Shown: positions 15,188 to 25,400 of the stretch, piece after piece
Layout: the number at the start of each line of letters is the position of its first letter
Numbering within the stretch: the first letter of the stretch is position 1
Source of the DNA: Paenibacillus sp. YN15
GTDB lineage: Bacteria; Bacillota; Bacilli; Paenibacillales; NBRC-103111
Assembly: GCF_003285005.1 (NCBI RefSeq)
Contig: NZ_QMFA01000032.1
Location: 19,001 to 83,000, forward strand
DNA length: 64,000 nt
Direction: 5' to 3'
Made by a program: the position numbers and the translations under genes
Notes under the pieces: model-generated
The model's input: the letters and a program-made list of their open reading frames with translations, nothing else
The model's database searches: none
Told to the model about the DNA's origin: nothing

Positions 15188-17407
15188 ATGAAAAAATGGG
15201 CATTGGCAGCAATACTTGCGGCGGCATTGATTTCCCCCGGGGCGTCGGCCTTCGCGGACCCCGCAGGGACCGTCTATACCGTGGGCAACCCGGACACGTC
15301 AGACTGGTTTGTTTGGGAGTACCCGGATGACGCCAGGGCGATGGGGACGGCTATTGACGCGTCTTTCCTTTTGGACGAAGAAGCGGGTGAGCATGGGTTT
15401 GTAAAGGCTGACGGAGAAAATTTAATTTTTGAAAATACCGGGGAAAAGGTGCGCTTCTGGGGAACCAATGTGGTCATGCAGGCCAATTTTTTGACGCATG
15501 CGGAATCGGACATGCTGGCCGACCGCATTGCCCGCAGCGGCTTTAATCTGGTGCGGTTCCATCATCTGGATATTAACCGGGCGGATAATATTTTTGCCAA
15601 GGGGGCGGTCACCACCACGAGAAAGCTGGACCCGAACCAGTTGGACAAGATGTTTTATCTGATGGCCAAGCTGAAGGAGAAGGGCATTTATTTTTATGTG
15701 GATCTTTTGGTCATGCGGCCGCCCATGCCGGCAGACAATCTGAATGGATATGACGGCTTATCTTTGGGCTGGAAGCCCCACAATATCTATGATCCCCAGC
15801 TTATTGAGCTGCAGAAGGAATATGCGCAGCAACTGTTGTCGACGCCGAATCCATATATCCTGGACGGGGAAGGACAGCCGGTGGCGCTGAAGGATGATCC
15901 GGCGCTGGTGTTCATAGACATCAACAATGAAAATTCGCTGCTGCAGATACCGGGCGGCGACATGTCCAACGCCTACTACAAGCAGATGTATACCCAGTTG
16001 TTCAACAATTGGCTGAAGCAGAAGTATGTCACCCGGGCAGAGCTGGAGGCAGCCTGGCAGGAGCCGGGCAAGGTTGGCCTGGAATCAGGTGAGGACCCGG
16101 CAGCCGGCAATGTCAATATTGTGGGTGACGGCTCCCAGGCCTTGCCTGCGCTGTATACAACCTTGAATTACAGCGGGGCCCGCAAGCAGGATATTTTTAA
16201 CTTCACATACGATACTATTTATGCCTTTTTTGATGATTTCCGCCATTATCTGAAGGATGAATTGGGAGTGAAAGCCCTGATTACCAGTACCTCCATGGGC
16301 GGCCCCACCAACAAAAGAGGCACCACGGTACACATGAACACCCAGATCATGGACTACACCGATACCCATTCCTACAAATCCCACCCCAGTCCCAACACCT
16401 GGGGCAAAGGCGGCAAGCTCACCTCTTGGACCAGCGGCTCCATTGTCGGCGGCGGAGAGCTTTACAGAAGCACGCCGTGGCTGCGGGGCTTTGACCAGCC
16501 TTACGTCATCGGCGAGTGGCAGGTTTGTTCTCCCGGGCCTTATTCGGCAGAGGGCATTCTGATGCAGTCGGCGGTAGCCAGCTTCCAGAATTGGAATCCC
16601 ATCCAGTTCGACATCTTCTCCGAGCCGGCCATTGACAAGACCATGGGCATCAACCGGTTCTTTATCAGCTATTCCAGCGCGGATCAAAGCACCATCCAGC
16701 CTGCCGCAGGCATGACCTTCCTGCGCGGCGATATCCGGGAAGCGGAGGGCCAGTTCTATACTATTTACGATAAGAACGATGTGCTGGACCCAAAAATCTA
16801 CACCAGCGCCTATCTGCTCGGCTTCGAAAATGCCTGGATGTATACCAAGGTCGGCATGGCTGGCAAAGAAAACCTGGATGAGAATGAGAACATGACGCCC
16901 GAGGCTCTGGAGGAGGCATTCCAGAAGTACAAGCGCAACGATCCCGGCAAGGATATTGACTGGAACAAGAGAATGGGCGTATTCCGGGTGGATACGGCCT
17001 ATACCAATATTGCCACGGGCTTTATTGGCGGCAAAACCATTCCTCTCTCCTTTGCCGATATTTCCCTGAAAAATCCGTCTGCCACCATTTCGCTGAACTC
17101 GGTGACCAAGGAAACCCTTGCGGATACGGACCGGATTTTGCTCACGGCGGTGTCCAAGGCCAGAAATACCGGCATGGTTCTGACTGACGATGGCATGGAA
17201 ATCGTCAATCCCGGCACAGGCCCTATGCTGATCGAGCCCATAACTGCTGACCTGGTTATCAAAACGGCGGATGCTATCACCGTGTACGCACTGGACTCCT
17301 CCGGGCAACGCAAAGCACAGGTTCCGGTAGCCAAAACGGCGGAAGGCTATTCCAGCTTCAGCATCGGCAAGGAGTATAAGGCTGTGCACTATGAAATCAC
17401 AAAGTAA
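15188..17407 (+). CDS. Secreted clan GH-A-type glycoside hydrolase, paralog of the 2676 gene
   Basis: A 739-residue exported enzyme with signal peptide MKKWALAAILAAALISPGAS up to about residue 24. Like the 2676 product it opens with NPDTSDWFVWEYPDDARAMG and RFWGTN. Likely acid/base is E248 in DINNENS and likely nucleophile is E443 in IGEWQV. The barrel is followed by a C-terminal beta domain ending YKAVHYEITK. ATG 15188 is chosen because it starts a clean signal peptide and follows a GGAGGGAAGAGG stretch; a GTG at 15170 would add six odd residues. It leads an operon with the WG/cohesin-like/SLH protein and the dockerin-like protein. It carries no attachment domain of its own. Confidence 0.75.
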   Translation: MKKWALAAILAAALISPGASAFADPAGTVYTVGNPDTSDWFVWEYPDDARAMGTAIDASFLLDEEAGEHGFVKADGENLIFENTGEKVRFWGTNVVMQANFLTHAESDMLADRIARSGFNLVRFHHLDINRADNIFAKGAVTTTRKLDPNQLDKMFYLMAKLKEKGIYFYVDLLVMRPPMPADNLNGYDGLSLGWKPHNIYDPQLIELQKEYAQQLLSTPNPYILDGEGQPVALKDDPALVFIDINNENSLLQIPGGDMSNAYYKQMYTQLFNNWLKQKYVTRAELEAAWQEPGKVGLESGEDPAAGNVNIVGDGSQALPALYTTLNYSGARKQDIFNFTYDTIYAFFDDFRHYLKDELGVKALITSTSMGGPTNKRGTTVHMNTQIMDYTDTHSYKSHPSPNTWGKGGKLTSWTSGSIVGGGELYRSTPWLRGFDQPYVIGEWQVCSPGPYSAEGILMQSAVASFQNWNPIQFDIFSEPAIDKTMGINRFFISYSSADQSTIQPAAGMTFLRGDIREAEGQFYTIYDKNDVLDPKIYTSAYLLGFENAWMYTKVGMAGKENLDENENMTPEALEEAFQKYKRNDPGKDIDWNKRMGVFRVDTAYTNIATGFIGGKTIPLSFADISLKNPSATISLNSVTKETLADTDRILLTAVSKARNTGMVLTDDGMEIVNPGTGPMLIEPITADLVIKTADAITVYALDSSGQRKAQVPVAKTAEGYSSFSIGKEYKAVHYEITK

Positions 17408-17437
17408 TCTACAAGTGAGGGAGGGAGCAATGCGGGC

Positions 17438-20400
17438 ATGAAGATAAAACCATTAATCGCTGCAGGTTTGGCATTCTTGTTGCTGGCTGCGCCATTGGCA
17501 TCGGTTTCGGCGGCCCCGGTTGGGGAAGGGGCAATCGGGCAGGCTGCCTATGAGCAGCTGATTCCCGGAAGTCTCTTGGGCAAGGCCCCCGGGGATAAAA
17601 TAACCAGAGGAGAGTTTGCCGATCTGGTGAGTCTCTTGAATGTCAAGCTTGGTGTTCCTGCCTGGGGCTGGCAGGGAGGGACTCTCCAGGACCCCGTTAC
17701 GCTGCAGGAAGCGGCTGTTGTACTGGTTCAAACCATAGATGCTGCATTTCCCAAGGCGGATGTGGGCTTGTATACCGAGACGACATTTGATGACAACTGG
17801 CAGCTTTCCGGGGAAGCCCGGCCTGCCGTGAACTATCTGTACCATTATGGGATTGCCGGTATTCCCGGTTCTTACAGGATCAGCCCGCAGCACAGCCTTA
17901 CTGTGCAGCAAGCAGTCAATATGGTCCGCAAAATCTATACCGCCGGCGCTAAATTTGATGTGTCGACATATATTCCCGACCAGTGGGAGTGGCATATTGA
18001 ACCGATTTATGACGGGCTTGGGCCCAATACCCGGTTCTCCGGCGGTCTTGCCGCAGTCAGCCAGAATGGCAGGTACGGATATATCGACCGCTCCGGTAAG
18101 GTTGCAGTTCCTTTCCAATATGATATGGCCTATGACTTCTCGGAGGGCTTGGCCAAGGTGGAAAAGAGCGGCAAGGCAGGCTATATCAACAAGCAGGGGA
18201 CGGTTGTCATTCCCCTTGCTTATGATGACGGCGGCAGCTATTCCGAAGGAAGAGTCTGGCTCAAGCTGGACGGCAAGTATGGCTTCGCCAACGAAGCAGG
18301 CATCATCGTAGTCCCCATACAATACGATTATGCCTACAGCTTCAAGGAAGGACTGGCTCCGGTCAGGGAGGATGGTCTCTACGGCTATATTGATCCTTTG
18401 GGCAATACGGTGATTCCCTTCCAGTATCCCTGGGCATCATCCTTCTCCGAAGGGCTGGCCAGAACCGGCTCCAAGGGCCAATATAACTATATCGACAAAA
18501 CAGGCCAGGTGGCCCTTCCCCTCAATCTGGACTACCTGTTTGATTTTGAGGATGGCCGCGCCATTGTATTCAACCGTGACCAGTACGGCGTCATTGACAA
18601 GAACGGCAATTACCAGATTCCCTTCGGCAAATGGGGACTGATCTACGGGTTCCACAATGGCTTGTCCGTAGCTCATGGCGATTCCGGTTATGAAGGAAAC
18701 CATTCCTTCATCAATACCAGCGGTAATGTGGTGATTGGCAGCCAGCCGTTTTATGACGCGGAGGGCTTCTCCGAGGGGCTGGGAACAGTGGCATCCCATA
18801 ATAAGGTGACGGACAAGGTTACCCGCTCCTATATTACTCGCACCGGTGAGTTGGTTCTGCCCAAACGTGCCAATATTAAGGATGAGAGCCCCTATGACGG
18901 CAATTCCTTCTATCTGCAAGCCTTCTCCGAGGGTTTGGCGGCGGCAGTGACCAAGGACGGCAAGCTGGGCTTTATCGAAAATCCGCTGCTGAAGCGTCCC
19001 GTTGAAGGGACGGCCGTGCTGAAGGGAGATTTGCAGGCTGAGGCAGGCTCGGATGTGGAGCTTGCCTACGGGCTGCGGATGGCCAAAAACGTGTCGGCCC
19101 AGAAGGTTGTTTTGGCCTATGACGAGGCGCTGCTGGAGCTGCAAGGGGCTCCAGATGTATTGTCCGGCCATACGGTAATCGCCAAGACAGCGGGGGTTAG
19201 CCCGGGCGTGGTCCGGTATACATTGGCTGTGCTGGGTTCCACCCAATTGCAGAGTGATGTGGATGTGCTGAAGTTCCACTTTAAAGCCAAACAGGCCATT
19301 CCCGCCGGAGCCTATGCGGCTTCCGTCTCAGCCATGCTTGCAGATGAGAAGGGAAATGAGTGGACGGCGGATACAGTCTGGAACGCTATTCCGGCGGAAG
19401 GGATTGTTGTAACGGGAGCAGGTGGGGCAACAGCCATCACGGCCAAGGGCGGTTCATTGCAATTAAACGCGGCCGTGCTTCCGGCCAATGCGGATAATCC
19501 TGCCGTTACCTGGGCGGTATACAACGAGGACGGTACGGCAACGGACAAGGCGTTGATCAGCGCTGAGGGCCTTGTCACCGCCAAGAAGGACGGCGCAGTG
19601 AAGGCAGTGGCAACAGCGGCGGACGGCTCCGGCGTGAGCGGCAGCCTGATCATTGCCATCAGCGGGCATTCCGGCTCTACTCCCGTCAGCAGCGGTGGCG
19701 GCGGTTCCTCAAGTGATACGATTTCCCACGAATTGGGAACGGTGAAGCTTTCGGACAACTCCGCTACTTTGACCATCCCGGCAGCCAAGCTGGAGGAGCT
19801 GGCCAAGAAAGCGGGAGACACTGTAATCCTTGACCTTAGCAGTATTGCCAAGAAAACGCGGATTGTGGATATACCTGCAGCCTCTTTTGCCGCATTGTCC
19901 AAATCGGGAAAAAGCCTAGAGGTGAATACGGGAGCAGCTTCCATTATTCTTCCTGCCAATGCTCTGAAGCTGGACGGAGTGACAGGCACGGTTAAAATTT
20001 CCATCGGGGCCAACGGGCAAGCAACTGTTTCCCAACCCGGACTTGTGCCGTTGACGGAGGCTGTCTCCGTAGCCATTACGGATGGGAGCAAAAATCTGAA
20101 TCTGCAGGCGCCGGCCCGGATTGAGTTGGATTTGAAGGCAGACGGTGGCCAGGATCTTCGGAAAGCCGGCATGTATGCTTGGAACGCCAAGTCTGGCGTA
20201 TGGGAATATCTGGGTGGAGTTGTTCGCGAGAACCGGCTTGTGGTTCAGACCTCTGCCGCATCGGATACTGTTTATGCCGCATTCATCTATAACAAATCCT
20301 TTGCGGATGTGGCTAGCGGCCACTGGGCCAAGGATTACGTGGAAGTAATGGCTGCCAGACATGTGGTGGACGGTATCGGCGAAAGCAGCTTTGGACCATC

Positions 20401-20839
20401 GGGAACCGTTACCCGGGCCGAATTCGCGGCAATGGCTGTACGCATGCTGCAGCTTCCTGCCGCTGGCAGTTCCGCTTCCTTCCCGGATGTGGCCAAGGGA
20501 GCATGGTATGCCGGTGAAATTGCGGCGGCGGTGCAAGCCGGAATTCTGCAAGGGGACGGAACCGGAATACGGCCCAACGACTCCATTTCCCGCCAGGAAA
20601 TGGCGGTAATTGCTGTACGGATACTGAAGTCCTACGGCATTCATTCAACCGCCGCAGGCACAGCCTATGCCGATCAAGGCCAAATTGCGGACTGGGCCCA
20701 GGACGCGGTGAAAGCCACCCAAAGCCTGGGGATTATGAACGGGCAGCAGGGCAATAGCTTCGCTCCGCTGAATGCTGCAAGCAGAGCGGAAGCGGCGGCT
20801 GTCTTCTATCGGTTGATGGACAAGAGCGGCCAAATGTAA
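17438..20839 (+). CDS. Surface protein: WG repeats, cohesin-like domain, Ig-like domain, SLH anchor
   Basis: A 1133-residue exported protein with a signal peptide of about 26 residues. An SLH-like region is at about 55-175. Seven or eight WG repeats (YGYID...VVIP.QYD...FSEGLA) fill about 197-517. A cohesin-like domain is at about 522-650 (VVLAYDEALLELQG, then VDVLKFHFKAKQ), and a BIG2-type Ig domain at about 654-740. A Ser/Gly linker and an unassigned domain follow (762-949). Three SLH modules at 950-1132 should bind secondary cell-wall polysaccharide. It starts 30 bases after the hydrolase and ends 18 before the dockerin-like gene. A role as cell-bound scaffold for dockerin-like partners is inferred from the domain pair. 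Confidence 0.8.
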   Translation: MKIKPLIAAGLAFLLLAAPLASVSAAPVGEGAIGQAAYEQLIPGSLLGKAPGDKITRGEFADLVSLLNVKLGVPAWGWQGGTLQDPVTLQEAAVVLVQTIDAAFPKADVGLYTETTFDDNWQLSGEARPAVNYLYHYGIAGIPGSYRISPQHSLTVQQAVNMVRKIYTAGAKFDVSTYIPDQWEWHIEPIYDGLGPNTRFSGGLAAVSQNGRYGYIDRSGKVAVPFQYDMAYDFSEGLAKVEKSGKAGYINKQGTVVIPLAYDDGGSYSEGRVWLKLDGKYGFANEAGIIVVPIQYDYAYSFKEGLAPVREDGLYGYIDPLGNTVIPFQYPWASSFSEGLARTGSKGQYNYIDKTGQVALPLNLDYLFDFEDGRAIVFNRDQYGVIDKNGNYQIPFGKWGLIYGFHNGLSVAHGDSGYEGNHSFINTSGNVVIGSQPFYDAEGFSEGLGTVASHNKVTDKVTRSYITRTGELVLPKRANIKDESPYDGNSFYLQAFSEGLAAAVTKDGKLGFIENPLLKRPVEGTAVLKGDLQAEAGSDVELAYGLRMAKNVSAQKVVLAYDEALLELQGAPDVLSGHTVIAKTAGVSPGVVRYTLAVLGSTQLQSDVDVLKFHFKAKQAIPAGAYAASVSAMLADEKGNEWTADTVWNAIPAEGIVVTGAGGATAITAKGGSLQLNAAVLPANADNPAVTWAVYNEDGTATDKALISAEGLVTAKKDGAVKAVATAADGSGVSGSLIIAISGHSGSTPVSSGGGGSSSDTISHELGTVKLSDNSATLTIPAAKLEELAKKAGDTVILDLSSIAKKTRIVDIPAASFAALSKSGKSLEVNTGAASIILPANALKLDGVTGTVKISIGANGQATVSQPGLVPLTEAVSVAITDGSKNLNLQAPARIELDLKADGGQDLRKAGMYAWNAKSGVWEYLGGVVRENRLVVQTSAASDTVYAAFIYNKSFADVASGHWAKDYVEVMAARHVVDGIGESSFGPSGTVTRAEFAAMAVRMLQLPAAGSSASFPDVAKGAWYAGEIAAAVQAGILQGDGTGIRPNDSISRQEMAVIAVRILKSYGIHSTAAGTAYADQGQIADWAQDAVKATQSLGIMNGQQGNSFAPLNAASRAEAAAVFYRLMDKSGQM

Positions 20840-20857
20840 AGGAGGTCAAGCGCATTG

Positions 20858-22234
20858 ATGAAGCAATGGATAAGCAAGATATTGGCGGTGGCATTGTTTG
20901 CGGCGTTGTTCTCCGGCATAGCCTGGCCGAGGTTGGCCGAAGCGGCATATGACATTGCCCCGGAGGATATCGTAATTGACAATATAGAGTCGGCTTATGT
21001 GACGGTCTTTGGGCCGGATTGGTCAACCGGGAACGGCACCAACGCCTATAGCCCGCCGGGATATACGGGAAGTGCCAAGTATTACAGCATTGCCCCTTCC
21101 AAGACAAAGAATCAATATGTGGAATTCAAGCCGTCGGGTGCGAAAAAATTAGCCCCGGGGTACTACAATGTATCGGTAGCCAGCAGAGGCGTTTACAATC
21201 TTTCCAATGTCATTCCTGTGGAAATTCATGCCAGCAAGGATTATGACATCCGGATTGCCAATATGCGGACAGATGCAGGCTCCTGGAAATTTATTGGAAC
21301 CTATTACTTCAGCGGGGATGAAACGGAGTATGTTCGGATCGGTAACGAAGGAACCGGCACAACGAGCAATGATTACGTGGTTGCGGATGCCGTGCTGTTT
21401 TCTCCCAACTCTGCAGTAACCGATCCGCCGCCGGCCAATCTGGACGCTACCTTATCCGGCCTTATGGTGGACACAGGGGCGCTCAGCCCCGAATTTAACC
21501 GCGGCAAGATTGCTTATGAGCTTCCGATTGGTCAGGCCGACAGTGTGTCAGTAACCGCAACTGTAAACGATGCTGTATATGCCAGTCTGAGGATTAACGG
21601 CACTCCTGCCGTGTCGGGCGCTCCGTTTCTGCTGACAGGTCTTGGGCGGGGGACTACGACAGTTCCAGTGGTGGTTTCCGCGGTGTATGGGGATCAAAGC
21701 AAGGATAAGACCTACTCCATCCTGGTAAAAAGGGATTTTGAGAAGGATGCCGATCTCAGCGCATTGACGGTAAGCATCGGAGAGCTGGCTCCCGCCTTTG
21801 ACAAGGATACAGTGACCTATAATGTATATGCCGAGCTGGCTGACCACAGCATTGCCATTACAGCCACTGCCCATTCCCAGGAATATAACAGTCTGACTGT
21901 GGGAGGTGCGGAAGCGGTCTCCGGACAACCGGTCATTGTCAGTCTGGGTTTTGACCTGAATGTGATTCCCATTGTGGTAACGGCTCAGGATGGAACCACC
22001 AAGAAGACCTATACGGTCAATGTCATCCGTGAAATTAAAAAGGGGGATGTCACGGGGCCGGGCGACCGTCCCGACGGGCATTTCACCATCGCCGATTTGG
22101 GATTCACGGCATTCCATTACGGGACAACCGCCACAGATTCCAACTGGGATTATGTGAAAAAGGCCGATTTTAACGGGGATGGCATAATCGACGATGATGA
22201 CATCCAGTTTGTAGCCGGTCTGATCGAAGAATAA
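20858..22234 (+). CDS. Secreted golvesin-like / cadherin-like / dockerin-like protein
   Basis: A 458-residue exported protein without an obvious catalytic domain. After the signal peptide (to about 30) comes a golvesin C-terminal-like beta-sandwich (about 35-186) of the type also found in the two GH74 proteins here. Two cadherin-like beta-sandwich domains follow (about 190-292 and 295-392). The last 65 residues form a dockerin-like module: the first calcium loop is degenerate (GDVTGPGDRPDGHFTIADL) and the second is good (DFNGDGIIDDDDI). ATG 20858 follows AAAGGAGGT; TTG 20855 is an alternative. The preceding gene encodes a cohesin-like domain, so the two products may bind each other. Confidence 0.78.
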   Translation: MKQWISKILAVALFAALFSGIAWPRLAEAAYDIAPEDIVIDNIESAYVTVFGPDWSTGNGTNAYSPPGYTGSAKYYSIAPSKTKNQYVEFKPSGAKKLAPGYYNVSVASRGVYNLSNVIPVEIHASKDYDIRIANMRTDAGSWKFIGTYYFSGDETEYVRIGNEGTGTTSNDYVVADAVLFSPNSAVTDPPPANLDATLSGLMVDTGALSPEFNRGKIAYELPIGQADSVSVTATVNDAVYASLRINGTPAVSGAPFLLTGLGRGTTTVPVVVSAVYGDQSKDKTYSILVKRDFEKDADLSALTVSIGELAPAFDKDTVTYNVYAELADHSIAITATAHSQEYNSLTVGGAEAVSGQPVIVSLGFDLNVIPIVVTAQDGTTKKTYTVNVIREIKKGDVTGPGDRPDGHFTIADLGFTAFHYGTTATDSNWDYVKKADFNGDGIIDDDDIQFVAGLIEE

Positions 22235-22239
22235 AGTAC

Positions 22240-22269
22240 GGAAGCCGGGGGCAATTGCCTCCGGCTTCC
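22240..22269 (+). terminator. Hairpin ending the 15188-22234 operon
   Basis: GGAAGCCGGGGGC (22240-22252) pairs with GCCTCCGGCTTCC (22257-22269), loop AATT, with one mismatch. It is followed by TTGC, so the T-run is poor. Confidence 0.65.
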
Positions 22270-22320
22270 TTGCGGTGAAATGGTTGCTACAGCGGTGAAG
22301 GGGTTTGGGCCCGCAAGTTC

Positions 22321-22396
22321 ATTAGAATTTTTAATGTCGGTATAGATATCTTTATCTTCAAAAAACAAGCGATGAACTATAATGAAAACGCTGACA
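22321..22396 (+). promoter_or_regulatory. Composite promoter C
   Basis: Half-sites ATTAGAATT (22321) and TATAGATATCTTTAT (22341) are 20 bases apart. TATAAT is at 22378-22383. A perfect cre consensus match (TGAAAACGCTGACA) occupies 22383-22396, sharing the last T of the -10 box. No good -35 box exists at the right spacing, as expected of an activator-dependent promoter. Confidence 0.8.
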
Positions 22397-22427
22397 AGCA
22401 TATTTGACAAAGGGGGAGATTCATGAC

Positions 22428-25400
22428 ATGAAAATTTGGCTATGCAGGTTAATGGCGATAATGCTGTTTGTGGGGACAATAACCAATGTTTCCCTAGCCG
22501 GAATTGCCTATGCCGGTCAGTATGACACTGACTTGGATGCGCAGGTGCTGCCGGGAGATATTGTGATTGATGACAACGCAGGCGCTGCTTATGTGACCAG
22601 AAGTGGAACTTGGGACTCCATCAGTGAAGCCAATAGAGCATATGGCAGCAGTTCCTTATACGCTCCGGCCAGTCGTCCCGACGGCATCTATGTCCAGTAT
22701 ACGCCCAAAGGAACCAAGGCATTGGCTCCGGGGGGCTATGATGTGTACATGTCCTATAAGCGGTCAACATCATGGTCGAGTAACGTGCCTGTAGATATCT
22801 TTCATAATGACGAAACTCATACTGTAATTGTTAATCAACAAGTAAATGGAAACGAAAACTGGTTTAAGGTAGGCAGCTTTTATTTTACAGGGGATGGGAC
22901 GGAATATGTCCGAATCCGGAAGGAGACCGCAGCAGGCTATACTATTGCGGATGCCATCCGTTTTTCCCGGAACGACAGCATTCCTGTTCCCCCGAATGTG
23001 AAATTGAGCGATCTTCAGCTGTCCTCCGGCCCGCTGACGCCGGTATTCCAACCGTCGGTGCTGAGCTATACGGGAACCGTAGGCTCCAGTGTCGATCAGG
23101 TGAGCATCACGCCGGTGGCCGCCGATCCGGGCAGCGTGTCCTTGTCGCTGAACGGAGCTCCGGTGCAATCGGGGCAGGCTTATCCTGTGACCCTGAATCC
23201 CGGAGAAAACGAGCTTGCCGTTACGGTCGCATCCTTGGCCGATCCGTCTTACACCAGAACCTATTCCCTTGTGGTGACCCGGACGGAGGAGGTCAGCAGC
23301 AACAGCAAGCTATTGTCGCTTGCCGTCAATCCGGGCACCCTTGACCCGGTCTTTCAGGCCAATGTGACGGAGTATAATGTTAATGTCGGCAATATTGTGC
23401 AGGCAATCGATATTACACCGACAGTCAGTTCATCTGTTTACAAAAATTTGACGGTGGCGGGCACAAGCACGGTGTCCGGCAGTGTCTATACCGTTCCCCT
23501 GGCGGTGGGAGTAAATGATATTCCCATTGTGGTGACGGCGGAAAATGATTCCACCACTACCTATACCCTGCACGTGACCCGGGCCGCTTCCGCCAGCAGC
23601 GATGCGGCGTTAAGCGCCCTCTGGATCAACGCAGGCACCATCTCCTTTTCACCTGAGGTAACGGATTACGATGTGTCTGTCAGCAGCATGACAAACGCAC
23701 TAGAGGTAACTCCTGTGGCGCGTTCCTCCTCTTATGCAAGCCTTCTGGTCAACGGGGTGCCCAAGGCTTCCGGCAGCATGTCCTCCGTAGCTCTGGCTCA
23801 GGGAGAAAACCTGATCACCATTGGGGTGACGGCGGAGGACACACTGACGAAAAAAACCTACACCCTTCGGGTGACAAAGCCGGCAACCTCGGGAGAGATT
23901 GTAGGCAATGCCGGTATCGTCAACTCTCTTGTCGCTTCCCGGATTAATCAAGCGGTTATGCTGTATGTTGGCCATAACGAGGCATATACCGATAATATCC
24001 GCACGGCGATTGATATGAATAACAGGGAGATCAGGCCCTTCAAGCAAGGAAGCTTGACCTATGTCCCCCTTCCCTATACGGCGCAGGGTTTGGGAGCGCA
24101 GGTATCCCGGACACAGGGAGGAGGAGTCCTTGAGGCTGTTTATGGAGGAACGACCTTTGTCTTTACCGAGGGCAGCGCACAGATCACAGCAAACGGTCAA
24201 CCCAGAGCGATACCTGCTCCCGTGTTAAGCAGAGAGGGGCAGCTGTTTGCCTCCGCAGAAACAATAGCGGATGTATTCCAGAAGTCCCTGTTCCAGGACG
24301 CCAGGGGATTAACCATCTTCAGCGGAACCCCGGATCTGTTCACCCTGCCGGCGGATGCTGCGCTGGTGGATGAGATTGTAAATGGCTTTGCATATGAATG
24401 GGGCAATGTGAAAATCTATCCCGGCGGCTTTGTCACCGGCATGGTCATCCATCCCACGGAGCCGGAGCTGAAATATGCGCGGACGGATGTAGGCGGTGCG
24501 TACCGCTGGAATCCCGACAGCCAGGAATGGGTTCCGCTGATGGAAAGCTTCGGATTGAATGAATTGAATCTTATGGGCATTGACGGCATTGCCGTATCCC
24601 GCACCGAACCCGATATTGTTTATGTGGCGGCAGGCATGTACGGCAATAAACCCAATGACCCCCATGATGTGCTGAAATCCACGGACCGGGGCCAGACCTG
24701 GCAGCGCACCAACCTGAACAAGCGCTTTTACGGCAACAGCACCGGCAGCGCAGGGGACCAGCGGCTGGACGGGGAGCGGATTCAGGTGGACCCGTACAAT
24801 GCCGATATCGTCTATGTGGGCACACGGTATGACGGGCTGTGGCGTTCCCTCGACGGCGGGGAGAATTGGCAGCAGATAACGGCGATTCCCCTGGGCACAG
24901 CGCCTGCAGGTGTCACCAACGTGGAATTTGACTACAGCGCAGGGGCAGTTGACGGACGGGCGAAGGTGATCTACATCGGTGTAGAGGGCAGCGGCGTGTA
25001 CAAAAGCGGGGATGGAGGCGGGTCATGGCAGCCTATTGTGCCCGATCTGGAAGCGGGGCCCAAGTATCCCAGAAGAATGGCCGTATCCTCCGACGGAACC
25101 ATGTACGTCTCTTCCATTACCGGATTGAACCGCAACGATCTTAGTGTTACCACTGCGCCCACCAACGGCGTGTTCAAGTACAAGGATGGCGCATGGACCA
25201 ATATAACGCCGGCGGCCAGCAAGAATCAGCCCTTCGGCCCTATTGCCGTCAATCCCGCCAATCCCGATCTGGTGGTGGCTGTGGAAGGCTATTACCGTTC
25301 CTCCAAGGTATATGTGTCAACGGACGCAGGACTAACCTGGGTGCTTAGAGGCAACTCCTATGGCGCAAGCTCCCAGTTCCTATTTGATCCCCATCATCCG

